A stretch of 64,000 nt of DNA from Nectonema munidae (lineage: Eukaryota; Nematomorpha; Nectonematoida; Nectonematidae): assembly GCA_030549495.1 (NCBI GenBank), contig JAUIRK010000376.1:651501-715500 (forward strand), given 5' to 3'. Made by a program: the position numbers and the translations under genes. Shown here piece after piece: positions 11,402 to 23,560 of this stretch. A model generated the notes under the pieces. That model had not been told where the DNA came from and made no database searches. It was given only the letters and a program-made list of their open reading frames with translations. Position 1 is the first letter of the stretch. Every line of letters starts with the position of its first letter.

Positions 11402-12749
11402 TTTGTTCATAGTTTGACATACATCAGTGCCTTGTCAATGAAAACACCTACTATATTATAATCTATTATATATTAATCTATTATTTATTTGTGAGGCAAA
11501 ATAAACAATAAAGCAATTTTCACTATTTTAAAATGAATCTGTCTGTTCTCAGAATAATTTCAAAATAATAGGAGGCATGCGAGTTTATCATCACTTTATT
11601 TGATATTTTCAAGTTTTTATAAGCAGCAAAAGCCAACGTTGAAGTAGCAAAATATATATTTAGTATAATGGTTTGGTAACGCTTGTATTTTTTACATTTT
11701 ATAAGGAATCATAGTATACAAAAAACGGTAGTTTAATCACTTTTCATAAAATTATTTAAGCGTTTTTTTGACTATTTCTCTGTCTACAAATAAAATTCTG
11801 ATAGCTGTCATAAATAGATCAAATACATTTTTAACAACTAAAACATTTTGTTTCGATATTATATTTTTATTATAATAATCAACAAATTTTCTTAAAAAAT
11901 GATATAATTAATTATTTTGTGTTACCTACAAAATTTAACAATGGAACATTATAAAAAATAGAGTATTTTTGCTTTTAAATTAAATAGCTAGTCAAAATAT
12001 TCATTCCCAATAGCTATTGTTGAAAAAAATTTCTTGACTTGAAAAAAATTAGTTTTCAAATGTTACAAGATGTAACAAACGTACTGATAAAGATTAAAAG
12101 TGACCTTTGTTGAAAAAAATTTTTAACGTGAGTCTGACAATATTCATTGATATAAAATTGTAACGATTGATTTATTTTTCTCTCATTTTAAAACAAAAAA
12201 ATTTCATTTTTGCAAAATATTTTGTGTATTTATGTTAAAAGTAAAAATAAAATATGAAAACTTCAAATTGTGAGAGCTAGTGGGTTAATTAAAGTTAAAA
12301 TATGAAGCTAGACTGCTGAGAATTGATGGAACTAAATTTTTACCAAAAATATCTGTGATTAATTTGAATAGCTCAACTTTAGTATCACTAAAAAAGGTTC
12401 TGAAAATATTGAACTTATATTTCGCTAAAAACTAGTTTCTAATGAGATAAAATAAAATTATTTTTAATTTAACTCTAAATAAAAATTAGAGAGAAGAGAG
12501 CTGAATGAGATAGGAGAGCTTGAATGAGACAAGAGAGCTTGAGTAATTGAGTTTTAGAAGAGAAAGCGGAAGTGAAAAACAGAGAAGGAGACAGAAAGAG
12601 AAATAGAATAATGTGACAGATGAGAAAAAGCTGGTGGATCATCATGTGTTTGCTCAAAAATCTTCTTTTATTCTCTTATCTTACATTATCATGTATTCGA
12701 ATAATCATTACATCCTATAATGCGATAATACATGTTTTATAAACAAGCT
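11402..12749. other. AT-rich intergenic DNA with GA-rich tract
   Basis: No gene is recognised. A purine-rich tract (about 12484-12607) contains three imperfect copies of GAGAGCTTGAATGAGA-like units and then AGAGAAGGAGACAGAAAGAG. The minus-strand open frame over it is a product of this simple sequence. Confidence 0.5.
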
Positions 12750-12839
12750 TTAACCCTATTAGTGCTGGGCAAAATTTGTCCGCTCAAGTGCTGGGGGCGT
12801 AAAGTGCCCCCCTATTTTTCTCAGATATTAATAAGTTTT

Positions 12840-13420
12840 TATAAATATTTTTAATGTTACATATATATTTCAGTTATGCTGAATTCAGTGGTGATGTCCA
12901 TTTTTTATCAAACCTGTCAAAAAATTGATTTATATTTTACAGGTCATCTCAAAAAGGAACTTTTTATTTAAATAATTATATAAAGTTTTTTACGCATGTA
13001 TACTCATTTTCAAATATGCTGAATTCAGTGGTGATATTCGTTTTTTATGAAAATCAATCAAACCTGTCAAAAAATTGATTTATCCCAAAAAGAAAGGATC
13101 AGGCACGGTTTTTTGAATTAGAGAATTACGTTTAATAGAAAGTACAGGGAAGTGATGAAGTTTACCGTGTATGGCATTTTACACACATATACCCATTTTC
13201 AAGTAGGCTGTGTTTACTGGTTATATTCCTTTTTTTTATTATAAATATTAGTCAAACCTGAGAAAATAATTTAAATATGACAGCCCATGTCAAAATTAAA
13301 ATTTTTATTCTTTTAAAGTTTTTTTTATACATTTCAAGTATGCAGAATTTAATTGTGATGTTCATTTTTTTATGAAATCAATAAAACCTGTCAAAAAATC
13401 GATTAAACCTGTAAATCAAT
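12840..13420. repeat. Tandem ~150-bp units, array 1 (copy 1)
   Basis: Units are recognised by TGCTGAATTCAGTGGTGAT and AACCTGTCAAAAAATTGATT, starting near 12877, 13018, 13206 and 13341. The third and fourth are divergent. The second copy of the element at 62562 holds seven units before the same divergent pair, so the array has expanded or contracted by five units. Confidence 0.85.
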
Positions 13421-14559
13421 GTCAAATATATAAACATAAAAATAACTTTTACTTGCAGTATTTCTGTGGTAATTATTTTCTTAATTTATTTAATAAACCA
13501 ACTTTAGGTGTTTAATTCACTCAAAATATTTCATTCTACAGTAACTTATGTAACTCGATTGGACCTCCATCTTTTTGGCTACAAATTCGTTATCGGCTCG
13601 TAGTCTCTACGTCATATTATAATTTACAGTATGTAATTTTGCTATTCATTCTATGATGATCTTTTCTTGGTAGCTCTTTTTTCATTAGAAATTTATATTC
13701 TTCAATGTGTTCGAAAATTTCTTTATAAGGATAAAATTACTTTTTTCCTCTCTCAAAGCATTCTGATTAAAGAATCTTCTTGGTGATCTTCTTTTTTATC
13801 AATATCGTGTATTTTATTATCAGGCCTGAATATTTGTCAACCAATCTTATTTCAAAGGATTTTTTCTGATGAATCATTCGTGATGTTGATTCTTCAATTA
13901 CAAAAAGTTGTCAACGTTCTTCATCTAAAAAATTATCTTTTTGACACAAAAGGAAAAAGATGGACAAATTCAATTTAAATTAAAAATATCTTGATAGTGA
14001 CTAAATTCTCACATATTGGCATCTGTGCCATTTTTGATAAATCTGACCTATTCTAAATTTTCAGATTTCTTAGCCATCTTAGCTAAATGTTAACTGTAAT
14101 CCTAGATGATAAACTATAGATTTAAATATTTTTCATTTGTAAAAGAGGAACTTTTTTTTCAGTCAAAATCTTTTTTGAAGCATCTAATATTATATAATTA
14201 AACCACTTCCTAGTTCATTAGAACATTGTAGATCTTCCATTTAGTCAAGATACATATTTTTTTAATTATTTGTTTTGATCACATGTTCTCTTTTCAATTA
14301 GTTTTCAACTTGGTTCCTTCTCTAATACAAATTTTAAAAAGATTTTATAATACGTTTTGTTTTATTTTTAATAAATATTTCATACTCAAGATGATTGTAG
14401 AAAGTATTATAAGCCAAAATATACAAAAAAAAGTACATTTTTACTATATACCTAATATGCAGCCATTTTTTTGAAAATTTTTTACAGAACTGATTTTCAG
14501 GCATACATTACTAATTCAATTGCGGCTTCGAGATATTTTTTAACCGTATTATCCAAAAT

Positions 14560-15740
14560 TCAGTACAGAAATAAAATAAGCATAGTCGATTTTGTATAAA
14601 ACAGATATTTTATTTTTTTGAAAATATTTTTGAAGACAGTATCTAGAAGTAAACGGCAAATCTGATCCAAGCTTCCAGATATTTTAAAACCATAAATGCC
14701 AAACCTGAGTCCAAAAATGAAACCAGCATCTTCCATTTGGCATAAAAACAGATATTTTATTTAAATTTCAAAAATATTTCTGTAGACATTAGACGTAAAT
14801 CGAAAATTTGATTGACACTTTCAGACATTTAAAACATCTAATTGCAAAAAATGATTAAACGCAAATTTAATTGATACGTATATGTATTTTCAAATTCAAA
14901 CTGCAAAAATTGAGTCCATAAATGAAACTAGCACGGTTGATTTGGTATAAAAACATATATTTAATTGTAAAATTTGAATGAATGTTTTTGGAGACAATTT
15001 TTAGAAGTAAACCGCAAATTTGATTAACACTTATAGCTATTTTCACATCCTAAATGTAAAAAATGAGTTCAGAAATGAAAACAGCATGATTGATTTGGTA
15101 TAAAAACATATATTTCAAGAGAATATTTTTGGAGACAATTTTCAGAAACCGCAAATTTAAACTTATAGGTATTTTCAAATCGTAAATGTAAAAAATGAGT
15201 TCAAAATTGAAAACAGCATGATCGATTTAGTATAAAAACAAATATTTCATGTAAAATTGAGAGAATATTTTTGGAGATAGCTTTTAGAAGTAAACCGCAA
15301 ATTTTGACTGATATTTTAAAACCTCTAAATTTGAAAAATGAGTTCAGAAATGAAAACAGCATGGTTGATTTGGTATAAAACCTATATTTCATTATAAAAT
15401 TTGAATGAATGTTTTTGGAGACAATTTTTAGAAGTAAACCGCAAATTTGATTAAGACTTATAGCTATTTTCACATCCTAAATGTAAAAAATGAGTCAAGA
15501 AATAAAAACAACATGATCGATTTGGTATAAAACATATATTTTATGTAAAATGTGAAGGAATGTTTTTGGAGACAATTTTCAGAAGTAAACCGCAAATTTG
15601 ATTAACACATATAGGTATTTTCATATCCTAAATGTAAAAAATGAGTTCAGAAATGAAAGCAGCATGACCGATTTAGTATAAAAACATATATTTTATGTAA
15701 AATTTAAAAGTATATTTTATTAGATATATTTTTCATCAAT
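14560..15740. repeat. Tandem ~150-bp units, array 2
   Basis: Eight units are marked by CGATTTGGTATAAAA-like strings near 14585, 14740, 14935, 15088, 15218, 15361, 15512 and 15665. Each also has GTAAACCGCAAATTTGATT and a GAGTTCAGAAATGAAA core. Spacing is mostly 130-155 bp, with one 195-bp interval. Single degenerate relatives occur at 18.2-18.9, 34.9-35.1 and 57.4-57.5 kb. Open frames here are repeat artefacts. Confidence 0.85.
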
Positions 15741-16107
15741 CAAAATTTTGATTGACATTTTCTAAAAAGTAGCCATGATTATTGAAAAAATTAAATATAT
15801 AAAGTGTTATGCGTTCTAAACTGTATATAATTATAAATTTTCAGGGTATTATATAATAGCGATCCTAAGTTATAAGGTTAGGTACAGATAATGTCAAAAT
15901 TTTGCTGAAAAATAATTTTTTTTTATTTTGAGACAGTTTTGGACATGAAGGGGTCATTCAACTACCATGAAAATGGTTTCAAAAGATGCAGCTAGCGATT
16001 TTAGGAAAAGTCACAAAATTTGAAGGGATATGATTCAGCCAATTTTCTACAATTAATTTTTTAGTGAAGGCTTCTAATAGCACTAATAGGGTTAAAGCAA
16101 CTCTTAC

Positions 16108-16190
16108 ATAAAAAAATATTGAGGGGGGGGGGAGAATGTCATTTTCGCCCCCCCCCCCCCCCCCCCCTCGGATGTGCGCCCCTGGGGAAA
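16108..16190. repeat. Poly-G/poly-C tract, probable hAT-MITE remnant
   Basis: A run of about 10 G is followed by a run of over 20 C. The right border, read on the other strand, is CAGGGGCGCACATCCGAGGG, which resembles hAT termini such as that at 45577. No left terminus or 8-bp duplication is visible, so it is a remnant at best. Confidence 0.4.
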
Positions 16191-16479
16191 GGTATTTACG
16201 GTTGACTTTAATAAGCTTCAATAGGAAGAGTCAATATTTGATTCTTTCAGTGTTAAACTATAAATCTGCAATTTATCCTTACGATGTTTTCTTATTCATA
16301 TAAGTTAAATGAAAAAACCATAAAATACTTTCATAGATGACATTATTGCTCATGATAAAGGAGTAGGAATTTTACGTTACATAAAATATTTCGTTACAGG
16401 AAACTTTTGATTCATCCGTGACGGTAGCTTTCCCTTCTTTTTTCCTAAAGTCTTAAATTTTGAATTTTTACAAAATTAA

Positions 16480-17000
16480 TGAAGCTAATCTAATCATTTT
16501 CATTTTGAATGCCGATGAAACTGAAAGCGAAGATTTACACAACAATCGTAAGATCAGTAATGACATATTGATATCAATGCTCTGGAGCTTAAGAAAAAAT
16601 GACGAAAGGAAATTAGCAACAACTGAGAAGATGCTTAGAAAAATTATGGGATTGACACTAAAAGAACAATGTCTGCGAGGAAGTGGGAGAAAAGACATGA
16701 GTTGGAATAAGTATATTGGCAGTAGGGGAAGGCAGCAAATTACGGTGGTACGGCTACCTTTTAAGGAAGAAAGAAAACGACATAGAAAGACAAGCGATGG
16801 ATAAAAAAAAAAGTGGATGGAAAGAGAGCAGGGAAGACAACGCAAAAGATGGACTAGCAGAGCGACTTTAAGATATTGGTCTCAACAAAGAGGATGCTTA
16901 CGACAGGAAAAAATGGAGATAGCGGATTGTAGCCACCGACCTCTACCTTGGGAACAAGGTGTAGTCAGAGAAGAGAAGAAGCAAATAGTTGTATGCGATG
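16480..17000 (+). pseudogene. LINE 3'-end remnant (RTE/CR1-like tail)
   Basis: Translated pieces include KMLRKIMGLTLKE and, in two frames, GRQRKRWTSR followed by NKEDAYDRKKWR and LYLGNK. This is the usual end of reverse-transcriptase polyproteins of the type GRPRKRW...EDA.DR.KWR. Only the extreme C-terminus is present and it is frame-broken. It runs directly into the repeat block at 16985. Confidence 0.6.
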
Positions 17001-17215
17001 GAAGAAAATGTTTACCTTTGCTGGAGGAAAACAGACACGTAAGAAGGAATGAAAGGTACACCTTGATGAGGTGCCTTTCCTAGAATGAGTCATTTTATGT
17101 AAACACATAATTATAAAGCCTGGATTACAGTGCCTCGGGAGAAAAAAGATTTTGGAATGTTTGCTACAGTAGACTTTTCTCCCACAAAACCTTTTTCATG
17201 AAATATAGAAAAAAA
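16985..17215. repeat. 190-230 bp repeat module (single copy here, tandem at 58.1-58.5 kb)
   Basis: The module begins GCGATGGAAGAAAATGTTTA and ends around CTTTTCTCCCACAAA. The same module occurs twice in tandem at 58095-58280 and 58306-58510. Functional meaning is unknown; it may be the body of a SINE-like or LINE-tail repeat. Confidence 0.7.
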
Positions 17216-17229
17216 TTTCGTACTGAATA

Positions 17230-18900
17230 GATTGCGAATCTGATGGTGTCATTTATTTTTCATGAAAATCAATCGAACCAACATACTCAATTTGATTCTC
17301 AAAATATTTTTATCACTCTAGATTTAAATTACGGTTACTGTTTAACTTTGGTTAATTTGTGGTCAGTTATTTTTTTAAATATTTTTGAATAATTTTCGTG
17401 CGATTTAGCAAATCGACCTTTCTTTATTTCATCAACACAGTATTTTGCCAATATATACACGGGCAATGAACACTAAATTTCAATGTGGTTAAAATGGTTA
17501 TATATTTAGTTATTTCGATACTACATTGACTTTTATATATTTCTTGTAGTCTCTACTTTATTTCTCCTATACTTTATGGTATTTAATTCTGATCCTTGCT
17601 TGGTAGCTCTACTTTCATCAGAAATTCATTTTGTGCAATCTATGTTTGAAAAAAACTTTTTCAAAGAGCTCAGAATTAAAGCAATTTCAGAACTTTTCTA
17701 TTGAAGAGAATCTCTTTGTTGATCTTATTTTTTTAACAATATTGTAATGTAGTATCAGGTGATAAGAACGGATATCACTCTAAATGTTTGCTAACCAATC
17801 CTTTTCCAAAATTGTTCTTGATGAAATCATTCATAATCCCCTTTTTTCAATTAGAAAATTTTTCCCACCTTTATCATCTAAAATACTCTCTCATTCACAC
17901 CGAAGAGAAAAATTTGTCAAATTCGGTTTTTTTTTGAGAATAGCTATGGAAGTCTAAATGTTTGAAAATTTTCACATCCCTTTTTTAGTCAATTGATGAT
18001 TAAAATATTAACAAATAAGATAAAGGTTTAAAGATTTTTGATTACAATGGAGGAGCTTCTACTTCATGGTGAAGATGCTCTCATTTCAATATGAATTCAG
18101 TTCCCTTACTTCTCTTATACCGAAATATTCGTACTATAATAAATAAAGATTGGAAAAAACTTGACAAATGTTTTTTTGGAAAAAAAACTGATTTTTACCA
18201 ATTCGATCGACACTTTCACCCCATTTTTACACTGTAATGTCCAAAAAAGAGTACAGGAATGAAAAACATGGACTATATTGTTTTAAAAATTATTTTAGAT
18301 TTAAAGCATATTTTTAGTGAGAATATTTTGATTTAAGTTTGTTGAGAAAATAGATTTTTTCAGAACTTGGTTTTTTCCGAAATGTCAAGCTTGACTGATG
18401 ATTATTTCCACACATTCTTCCACCCTAATTGGGAAAACTAAGTCCTATAATGAACTCAGCATCGTAACAGAAATTTTTTAAATATATTTATTTAATTGCG
18501 AAAAATGAATACGCAATTTAAATAGGCATGTTTGATTTACTCTAAAAAAGATATATTTTTTTGAATTTTGAATAATAGACACAATTTTCAGGCTTTCAGA
18601 ACTTTCAGAATTGTTCACATCCTGATTGTGAAAATTGAGCGTGGAAAAGAAGTCAGAATTATTGAATAGTATAAAAAAATCATTTTATTTAAAATTTGTA
18701 TAATATTCTTGGAGGAAAATTTCACGCGTAGAGCGCAAAATTGATTGATATTTTGACGCTCTAATTGCAAAAATTGACTACAGAAATAAAATTAGCATGG
18801 TCGATTTTTAAATAAAAAAATTAATTATATTGCTTTTTGGAAAAATACGACTATAAATTTCCAAGAGTATATTTAATATAAACACTAATTTATGCGTTAT
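17230..18900. repeat. Degenerate relative of the piggyBac-type element body
   Basis: Long collinear similarity to 56640-57780 is visible by eye, for example TTGAAGAGAATCTCTTTGTT, the GCTCTACTTTCATCAGAAAT string and AACTAAGTCCT blocks. Weaker similarity exists to 13540-14100 and to array-2 units. No TTAA-flanked ends were found, so this is an old, end-less copy. Confidence 0.7.
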
Positions 18901-19323
18901 AGTTTTATTTTCCAATTCAGTGACGAGTTAATTCCACTGATACTCTAATAAGATCCATCTGCATGCTCCAATCTCCTTTTGAACGCAAAATGGACTTGTA
19001 ATTGTACAAACCTATCGTGCAACCTATCAAAGTGAGGATGATTTTCTTAAAAAGACTTTGAAAAAAACGTAAACACAGTAACAATAATAAAATATTTATT
19101 TGAAAAAACTCTATAATTTCGAAATAAGTCAACACAAATTAAATAGCATTCACATTCAAATTTGAAAAACTGAATTGAGCGATAAAACAATAAATAGACG
19201 TTTGGAATACCTTTTTCACGAACATGTCAAATAAAGTGTTGCTATTTTATCGTTGCAAGCAACGACAAGAAGACGCTGCTGACATGTGACACATGCATGA
19301 AATTGCGTCTTCCATCTTTCTCC
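18901..19323. other. ABRA 3' flank
   Basis: This stretch lies downstream of the ABRA stop codon. It holds its 3' UTR at the high-coordinate side, and no other gene is recognised. On the minus strand, AATAAA-like strings occur near 19080-19095. Confidence 0.4.
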
Positions 19324-19430
19324 TTATCCGCCACCAGATAGATCAATGGAGTCTGGCGTTTTGAGCAGTTTTATTATTTGTTCATCATCCCTACCTTGAA
19401 ATAACATTTCACCTTCAAAGTCAACTATAC
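19324..19430 (-). CDS. ABRA: ABRA/STARS-like protein, last coding exon (exon 4 found)
   Basis: The acceptor ATTTTTACAG precedes 19430. The 107-nt exon completes a glycine codon split with the previous exon, then encodes IVDFEGEMLFQGRDDE and ends LLKTPDSIDLSGGG with TAA at 19326-19324. DFEGEMLFQGRDD is the signature end of the costars domain in actin-binding Rho-activating protein (ABRA, STARS). STARS proteins bind actin and raise RhoA/SRF signalling; the costars domain is the conserved actin-linked module. The intron before it is 4.0 kb and holds a ZBED-type hAT. Confidence 0.88.
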
Positions 19431-19834
19431 CTGTAAAAATAAAAGATGTGTTTAAAAATCAATAAATATATCAATAATTTCTCCATTTATTATCAAGCTT
19501 TCCTTCTCAATCAGTCTATTCTGAATATTTCACATTTTTTGTAAAAAATTTTAAAAGATTAAAAAATAAACCTTTCAAAAAGTGAACAGGCATCTCCAGA
19601 TAAATTTTTGGCAATTTTTTTTATTAAAAAACAAACTCATTTTTAAACACCGGATACCCTCCAGATACTGACGATTATTAGGTATTCGGCATCCACACTG
19701 GATATTTCTCGTTTCCGACTGGATAATTACAAAACCAAAGTATTAATTAACAATTACCATGAAAAAGACACAGATGATATCTCATTAATATTTAGGTTAA
19801 AGAGAAGTATATTTATGACAGAACAATTCTTTAT

Positions 19835-21270
19835 TCAATAATGGATAGGAAGTGTATATATGAGACTATGTTCCACAAAATCAATCAGTACATGACGTCT
19901 ATCGTGAAAATTTTCTGACATTGTGGTTAGAAAACGGGAGCCGTATTCAGACAAGAGACGTTCAGAGTATACTGATGATGCAGGTGTGCATAAGTATTTT
20001 GCAGCTAGCTGTTTCAGCAGAGGAAACATTTTCTCTTGCTTTCAGTACTGCAGGGAACATTTGTTTCTTTCGAAAAGTTTAGTGCGAAGGTGGAGCTCGA
20101 CTTCGCTGGCTGTCTCATCTGCGATATCTTTCTTGGGGATAGTCATTGTTATATTTGCCTAGAATATATTTCTAGAAGTAAGCTGTGCTCCAGGTACTTC
20201 ATCAGTGGTTCAACCAAGGTGAGCAGCTTCATCAACTGTCTTCCACTCGCAGAATGAAGGCTATTGTGCTGGAATATTTCGTCAAGGGGCAAGGTCATCC
20301 CATGTGCTCGTTCAGAAATTCTACTTTGAAGCGCGGGTCAAGTACTGTAGGTAGAACATATGACGCAGTCCTCATGATATCAAACCTAGAACCAGAAAAA
20401 CATGCCTTGTTTCTCAGCGGTCTTTTCAAAGTATCTTTTACAGTGATTGCATTTTGGATAACGGTGGAGAGAGGGCATGATTCGGCACTCATTTCAACAA
20501 TAAGCTGGAAGAAAGGCACAAGGATGGTGACAACTTGTTCGATAATTTGCCACTTATAGGAAGACAAAGTTGGCAGCTCATCATGGTCAGAGAGGTAAAA
20601 CTGCACAGACCTCTTCAGCTTTTGCAGCCGTTTTAGTCTATGGTATGCACTGTTCCAACAAGTCGGATCATCCTGCACTAGTAGTAGTGTTTTTCGCATT
20701 TTACTTCCAGTCTGCGACAGGATGGCTTTGAAACAGGATTTGGCAAAATTATTTGAAGTGTCCAACCAATCTAGGGCTTTTCACTAACAAACCTTTCATG
20801 GATTTTTGAGAGAGAATGACAACGATTATGATGAGTTGGATGATGTGTATAGAACAGTCAACATACTGAATCTCAGATAGATTGCTTCCAAGCAACATAT
20901 TTGTTCCACCCTAACGAGTACATGTCTTCTTTCAGCATCTATATTTCAAAACTCCCATATGTTCTTGAGCTTGTCAGCAATGTTCACACCTGTATGGGAG
21001 TCGGGAAAGTGCGACGCATTCTTCTGTACATATTCCGCAGTGATCCAGTAAGCAGAGAGAGACAGGTCCAGGTGTCAGATGTCAACTAACATGGCTAGCT
21101 TTTGCCACCTCAGCTGCAACATCCTTTCGTAGTTCTTCATTGAGGTCTGGCAAAACGTTCTCAGCGAAGAATCTTGGTCTAGATATGAGATACTGTGGCT
21201 GTAAATGGGCCAAAAAGTAATAAAGCCATGCTCAGCCATGCTGAAAGGCTGGTTATTCAGTGCCACAGCA
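19835..21270 (-). pseudogene. hAT transposase remnant (ZBED1/ZBED4-like)
   Basis: From 21266 down: MALNNQPFSMAEHGF (the usual LDNQPFS.VE.GF block). Then 20765-20295 has LVQDDPTCWNSAYHRLKRL and WQIIEQVVTILVPFF. Then 20029-19835 has FPLLKQLAAKYLCTPASSV, the hAT dimerisation domain. The frame is interrupted between these pieces, and the N-terminal BED finger is not recognisable. The element sits within an ABRA intron, in the same orientation as the gene. Confidence 0.85.
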
Positions 21271-21808
21271 TAAGAAGAATTTTCTTGTGAATTTTTAACA
21301 TCATTGTCCCACTACTTCTTTTTATCAAACGTTTACTGTAATGAAAAACGGGACCATTTTCTTTCTGTTGCCGGGCCATCTTGGATACATCATATTCTTC
21401 AGAGGACTCTTCTGTGGTTTTCTTCTATAGCGTTCCTTTTAATAAGTCCCTTTTCTTCTATTACTGTTTTCTTCTTGGCATCCTCGTATTCTTTATTATG
21501 CAAAACTTTAGCCTGGACGTGAAAAGATGTCGTGATGAATGACTTACGCTTTCCAGTGCCTCTTTTTTTTATTACAAACCACACAATGTGTGCTGAGGGA
21601 TCGAAGGAATCATTAATTTCGAGAAGGCTTCAGATGAAGCTCGACATCGCAGCCAACATTTAACAGAAAATCAGGAGTTAGCTTTCAAAATTTCTTTTAC
21701 TAGTTTGTTATCAAATTTTAAAAAATGTGTTTTGTACATGCTAGAATTAAATAGCATACTCTAGCAGTTAAGTACTAGCACATATGATCGATATCAAGTC
21801 CCCTTTAC

Positions 21809-21846
21809 GGGCCGGATATTCTTAAACTATCAAAGCCATCCGGCCC
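21809..21846. repeat. Hairpin near hAT end
   Basis: GGGCCGGAT and its complement ATCCGGCCC are separated by about 20 bases, just inside the right end of the ZBED-type hAT. It is probably a subterminal transposase-binding or structural motif of that element. Confidence 0.6.
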
Positions 21847-21886
21847 GATAGCAAATTTTACCATCTGGTGCACCCCTATTATTATC

Positions 21887-23429
21887 AACAAATTCGCGTG
21901 CTTCTAATTATCGTCACTTCTCAAAAAGTAAAAAAGAGAAATTTCTACAAAAATTTTTTCGTTATTTGCTCTACATCTAAAATCCAAAGCTTCATATTCA
22001 TCTTAAAAAATGTCATTGAAATTAAGAAAAAAGTCGAAAATTTAATTTAACAAATTGAGTATTATGATTTCTTTAAAAAGTTTATTTTCTTTACACTTTT
22101 TTTTGAAAAATCTTTAAATAAAGTCTATTCTCAAAAAACTATAACTAATAAATCGTTGGAGAAAATTTTTGGCTCACAATTCGCATATTGGACATATAAT
22201 TGTTTATAATGACTACCAATTTTATAAGTTAATATTTCCTGTTTTATAAAATCAAACTTCTAAAGTCTTGACTATTCTCATAAATTATAAAAGCCATATT
22301 CAATAATGTAAGTATAAAAATAAAATTTTCTAGATTTGAAATCGACGCATTATTTTTGGTATTGATGCCAAAAAATTTTTCCCATATTTGACCCTCCAAG
22401 AGTTAGGAATTTTTTATATTATTTTATATTTATAAAGCCAAAATTCGGCACACAAAATTACAATGTTATTGTTCAACAAACTGTCAATTTTTTTCACAAT
22501 TTTTGTGAGTAATTTAGTATAGGATTTTCTTGCGCTCTATCCTTTAAAATAGCGAATCACTTCTTATAGGAACGCAGGCTGACTTTCTCATTCTTTTGTT
22601 TATAAATTATGTAAATAATTTTTATACAATTCAATATTTTAAACTTTTAAAACTGTAAATATAAAAGCCGATAATTCTGAAGATATTCATGTTTATAAAA
22701 AATAAATATGTTGAGAACTTCTTTTAGATGGTATACGAATTATCGTAAACACTCGAGTTTAATCGGCACTTTTTTACCTAAATTAATTATCTTACGTGGT
22801 ATCTACGTAAACAGAAACACATAAGTGTTAGAGCAAAAATAGGCAAAAAGCATATGAATTAATTATATACATACGCGCGCGCACACACCGAGTTTTTCTA
22901 GATCGAGTTTTCTCTCTCGTGCATCATCCCGTTCTGAGATCGAGTTTTTTAATCTATCAACAATTTCATTTGCACAAGTGGCACTGATTTGTATCATGCA
23001 GTCGTTTTCCAGTCCATGTGTGCCGATTATGAATCGCAAAAAATAAATTAATGAAAGTCATGTCGTAGGAATCTTAGCCTTTGTTATGAAAACTAAACAA
23101 ACGTGAGATTACAGCCTCAACATGGATTTACGTTAAATCGCGATTTTTGGAGCTGGTTATAATATGACTTTTAGCTGGTTCATATAACTACATTTAAACA
23201 AAATAAAGCGTTAATTAAGTTAGACTTGACTGGTTTCTGGCTAAATGTAGTCTCTTATCTCATATTAATAAATGTAATAAATGCTTGGTTAGTTGTTTTT
23301 AAATACATTTTAAGTTATTGGACTTTTCAAATTTTTTAAATTACGCACGCCTTACTTCCAACCTTACGATACGCCACTGACACATATATTGCGAGTGAGA
23401 GAATAGGGAAAATGAAAGCGAAACTTTAC
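21887..23429. other. Rest of ABRA intron 3
   Basis: This is AT-rich intron sequence. A less AT-rich patch at 22870-23040 holds a short GCGCGCACACAC run and two GATCGAGTTTT copies (22901 and 22938). No coding or transposon ends are recognised. Confidence 0.4.
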
Positions 23430-23560
23430 CATACTTTCTCGCACGCAAAAGAAGACCAACGACTTTGTCGGAAATGCGAGTGTACGCGTTGAAGAGGGTG
23501 CCGAAGCGAACGCAGTAAAGACCTTCGCCATCCTTTCCTCCAATGTTTGTTAGCACTTCT
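23430..23560 (-). CDS. ABRA: ABRA/STARS-like protein, exon 3 (costars core)
   Basis: The acceptor TTTCTTAG ends at 23561. The 131-nt exon finishes the split alanine codon from exon 2, then encodes EVLTNIGGKDGEGLY, CVRFGTLFNAYTRISDK and VVGLLLRARKY, and ends with the first G of a glycine codon before the donor GTAAAG (23429-23424). The block F.LF..Y.RISDKVVG.L.RARK is the heart of the costars domain. Phases agree on both sides (2 nt + 1 nt upstream, 1 nt + 2 nt downstream), which makes a chance match very unlikely. Confidence 0.9.

Larger units (their letters stand above)
12754..16091. mobile_element. Long non-autonomous piggyBac-type element (copy 1)
   Basis: Both ends carry the same 13-bp terminal repeat CCCTATTAGTGCT (12754-12766; inverted at 16079-16091) and are flanked by TTAA (12750-12753 and 16092-16095). 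TTAA duplications with CCCT ends are the hallmark of the piggyBac superfamily. The 3.3-kb body has no transposase. It consists of a ~150-bp tandem array at the left (12840-13420), a unique middle and a second, different ~150-bp array at the right (14560-15740). A second copy starts at 62562. Confidence 0.88.
19490..21878 (-). mobile_element. ZBED-type hAT transposon in ABRA intron 3
   Basis: The right end reads, on the other strand, TAGGGGTGCACCAGATGG and is followed by TTATTATC (21879-21886). The same 8-mer lies at 19487-19494, but no matching left terminus follows it, so the left border is uncertain. Around 19650-19730 and 21800-21850 are CCGGATA-type subterminal motifs. The transposase is broken (19835-21270). 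Confidence 0.7.

Noticed and set aside
12475-12657. 60-codon minus-strand frame
   Set aside because: Product of the GA-rich simple tract at 12484-12607.
15201-15473. 90-codon minus-strand frame
   Set aside because: It is internally repetitive because it crosses two units of tandem array 2; a repeat artefact.
16468-16845. 125-codon minus-strand frame opposite the LINE tail
   Set aside because: The plus strand carries the recognisable LINE C-terminus; the minus frame is its shadow.
19487-19494. TTATTATC as left target duplication of the ZBED-type hAT
   Set aside because: It matches the 8-mer after the right end, but no hAT-like terminus follows it, and an AT-rich 8-mer can recur by chance.
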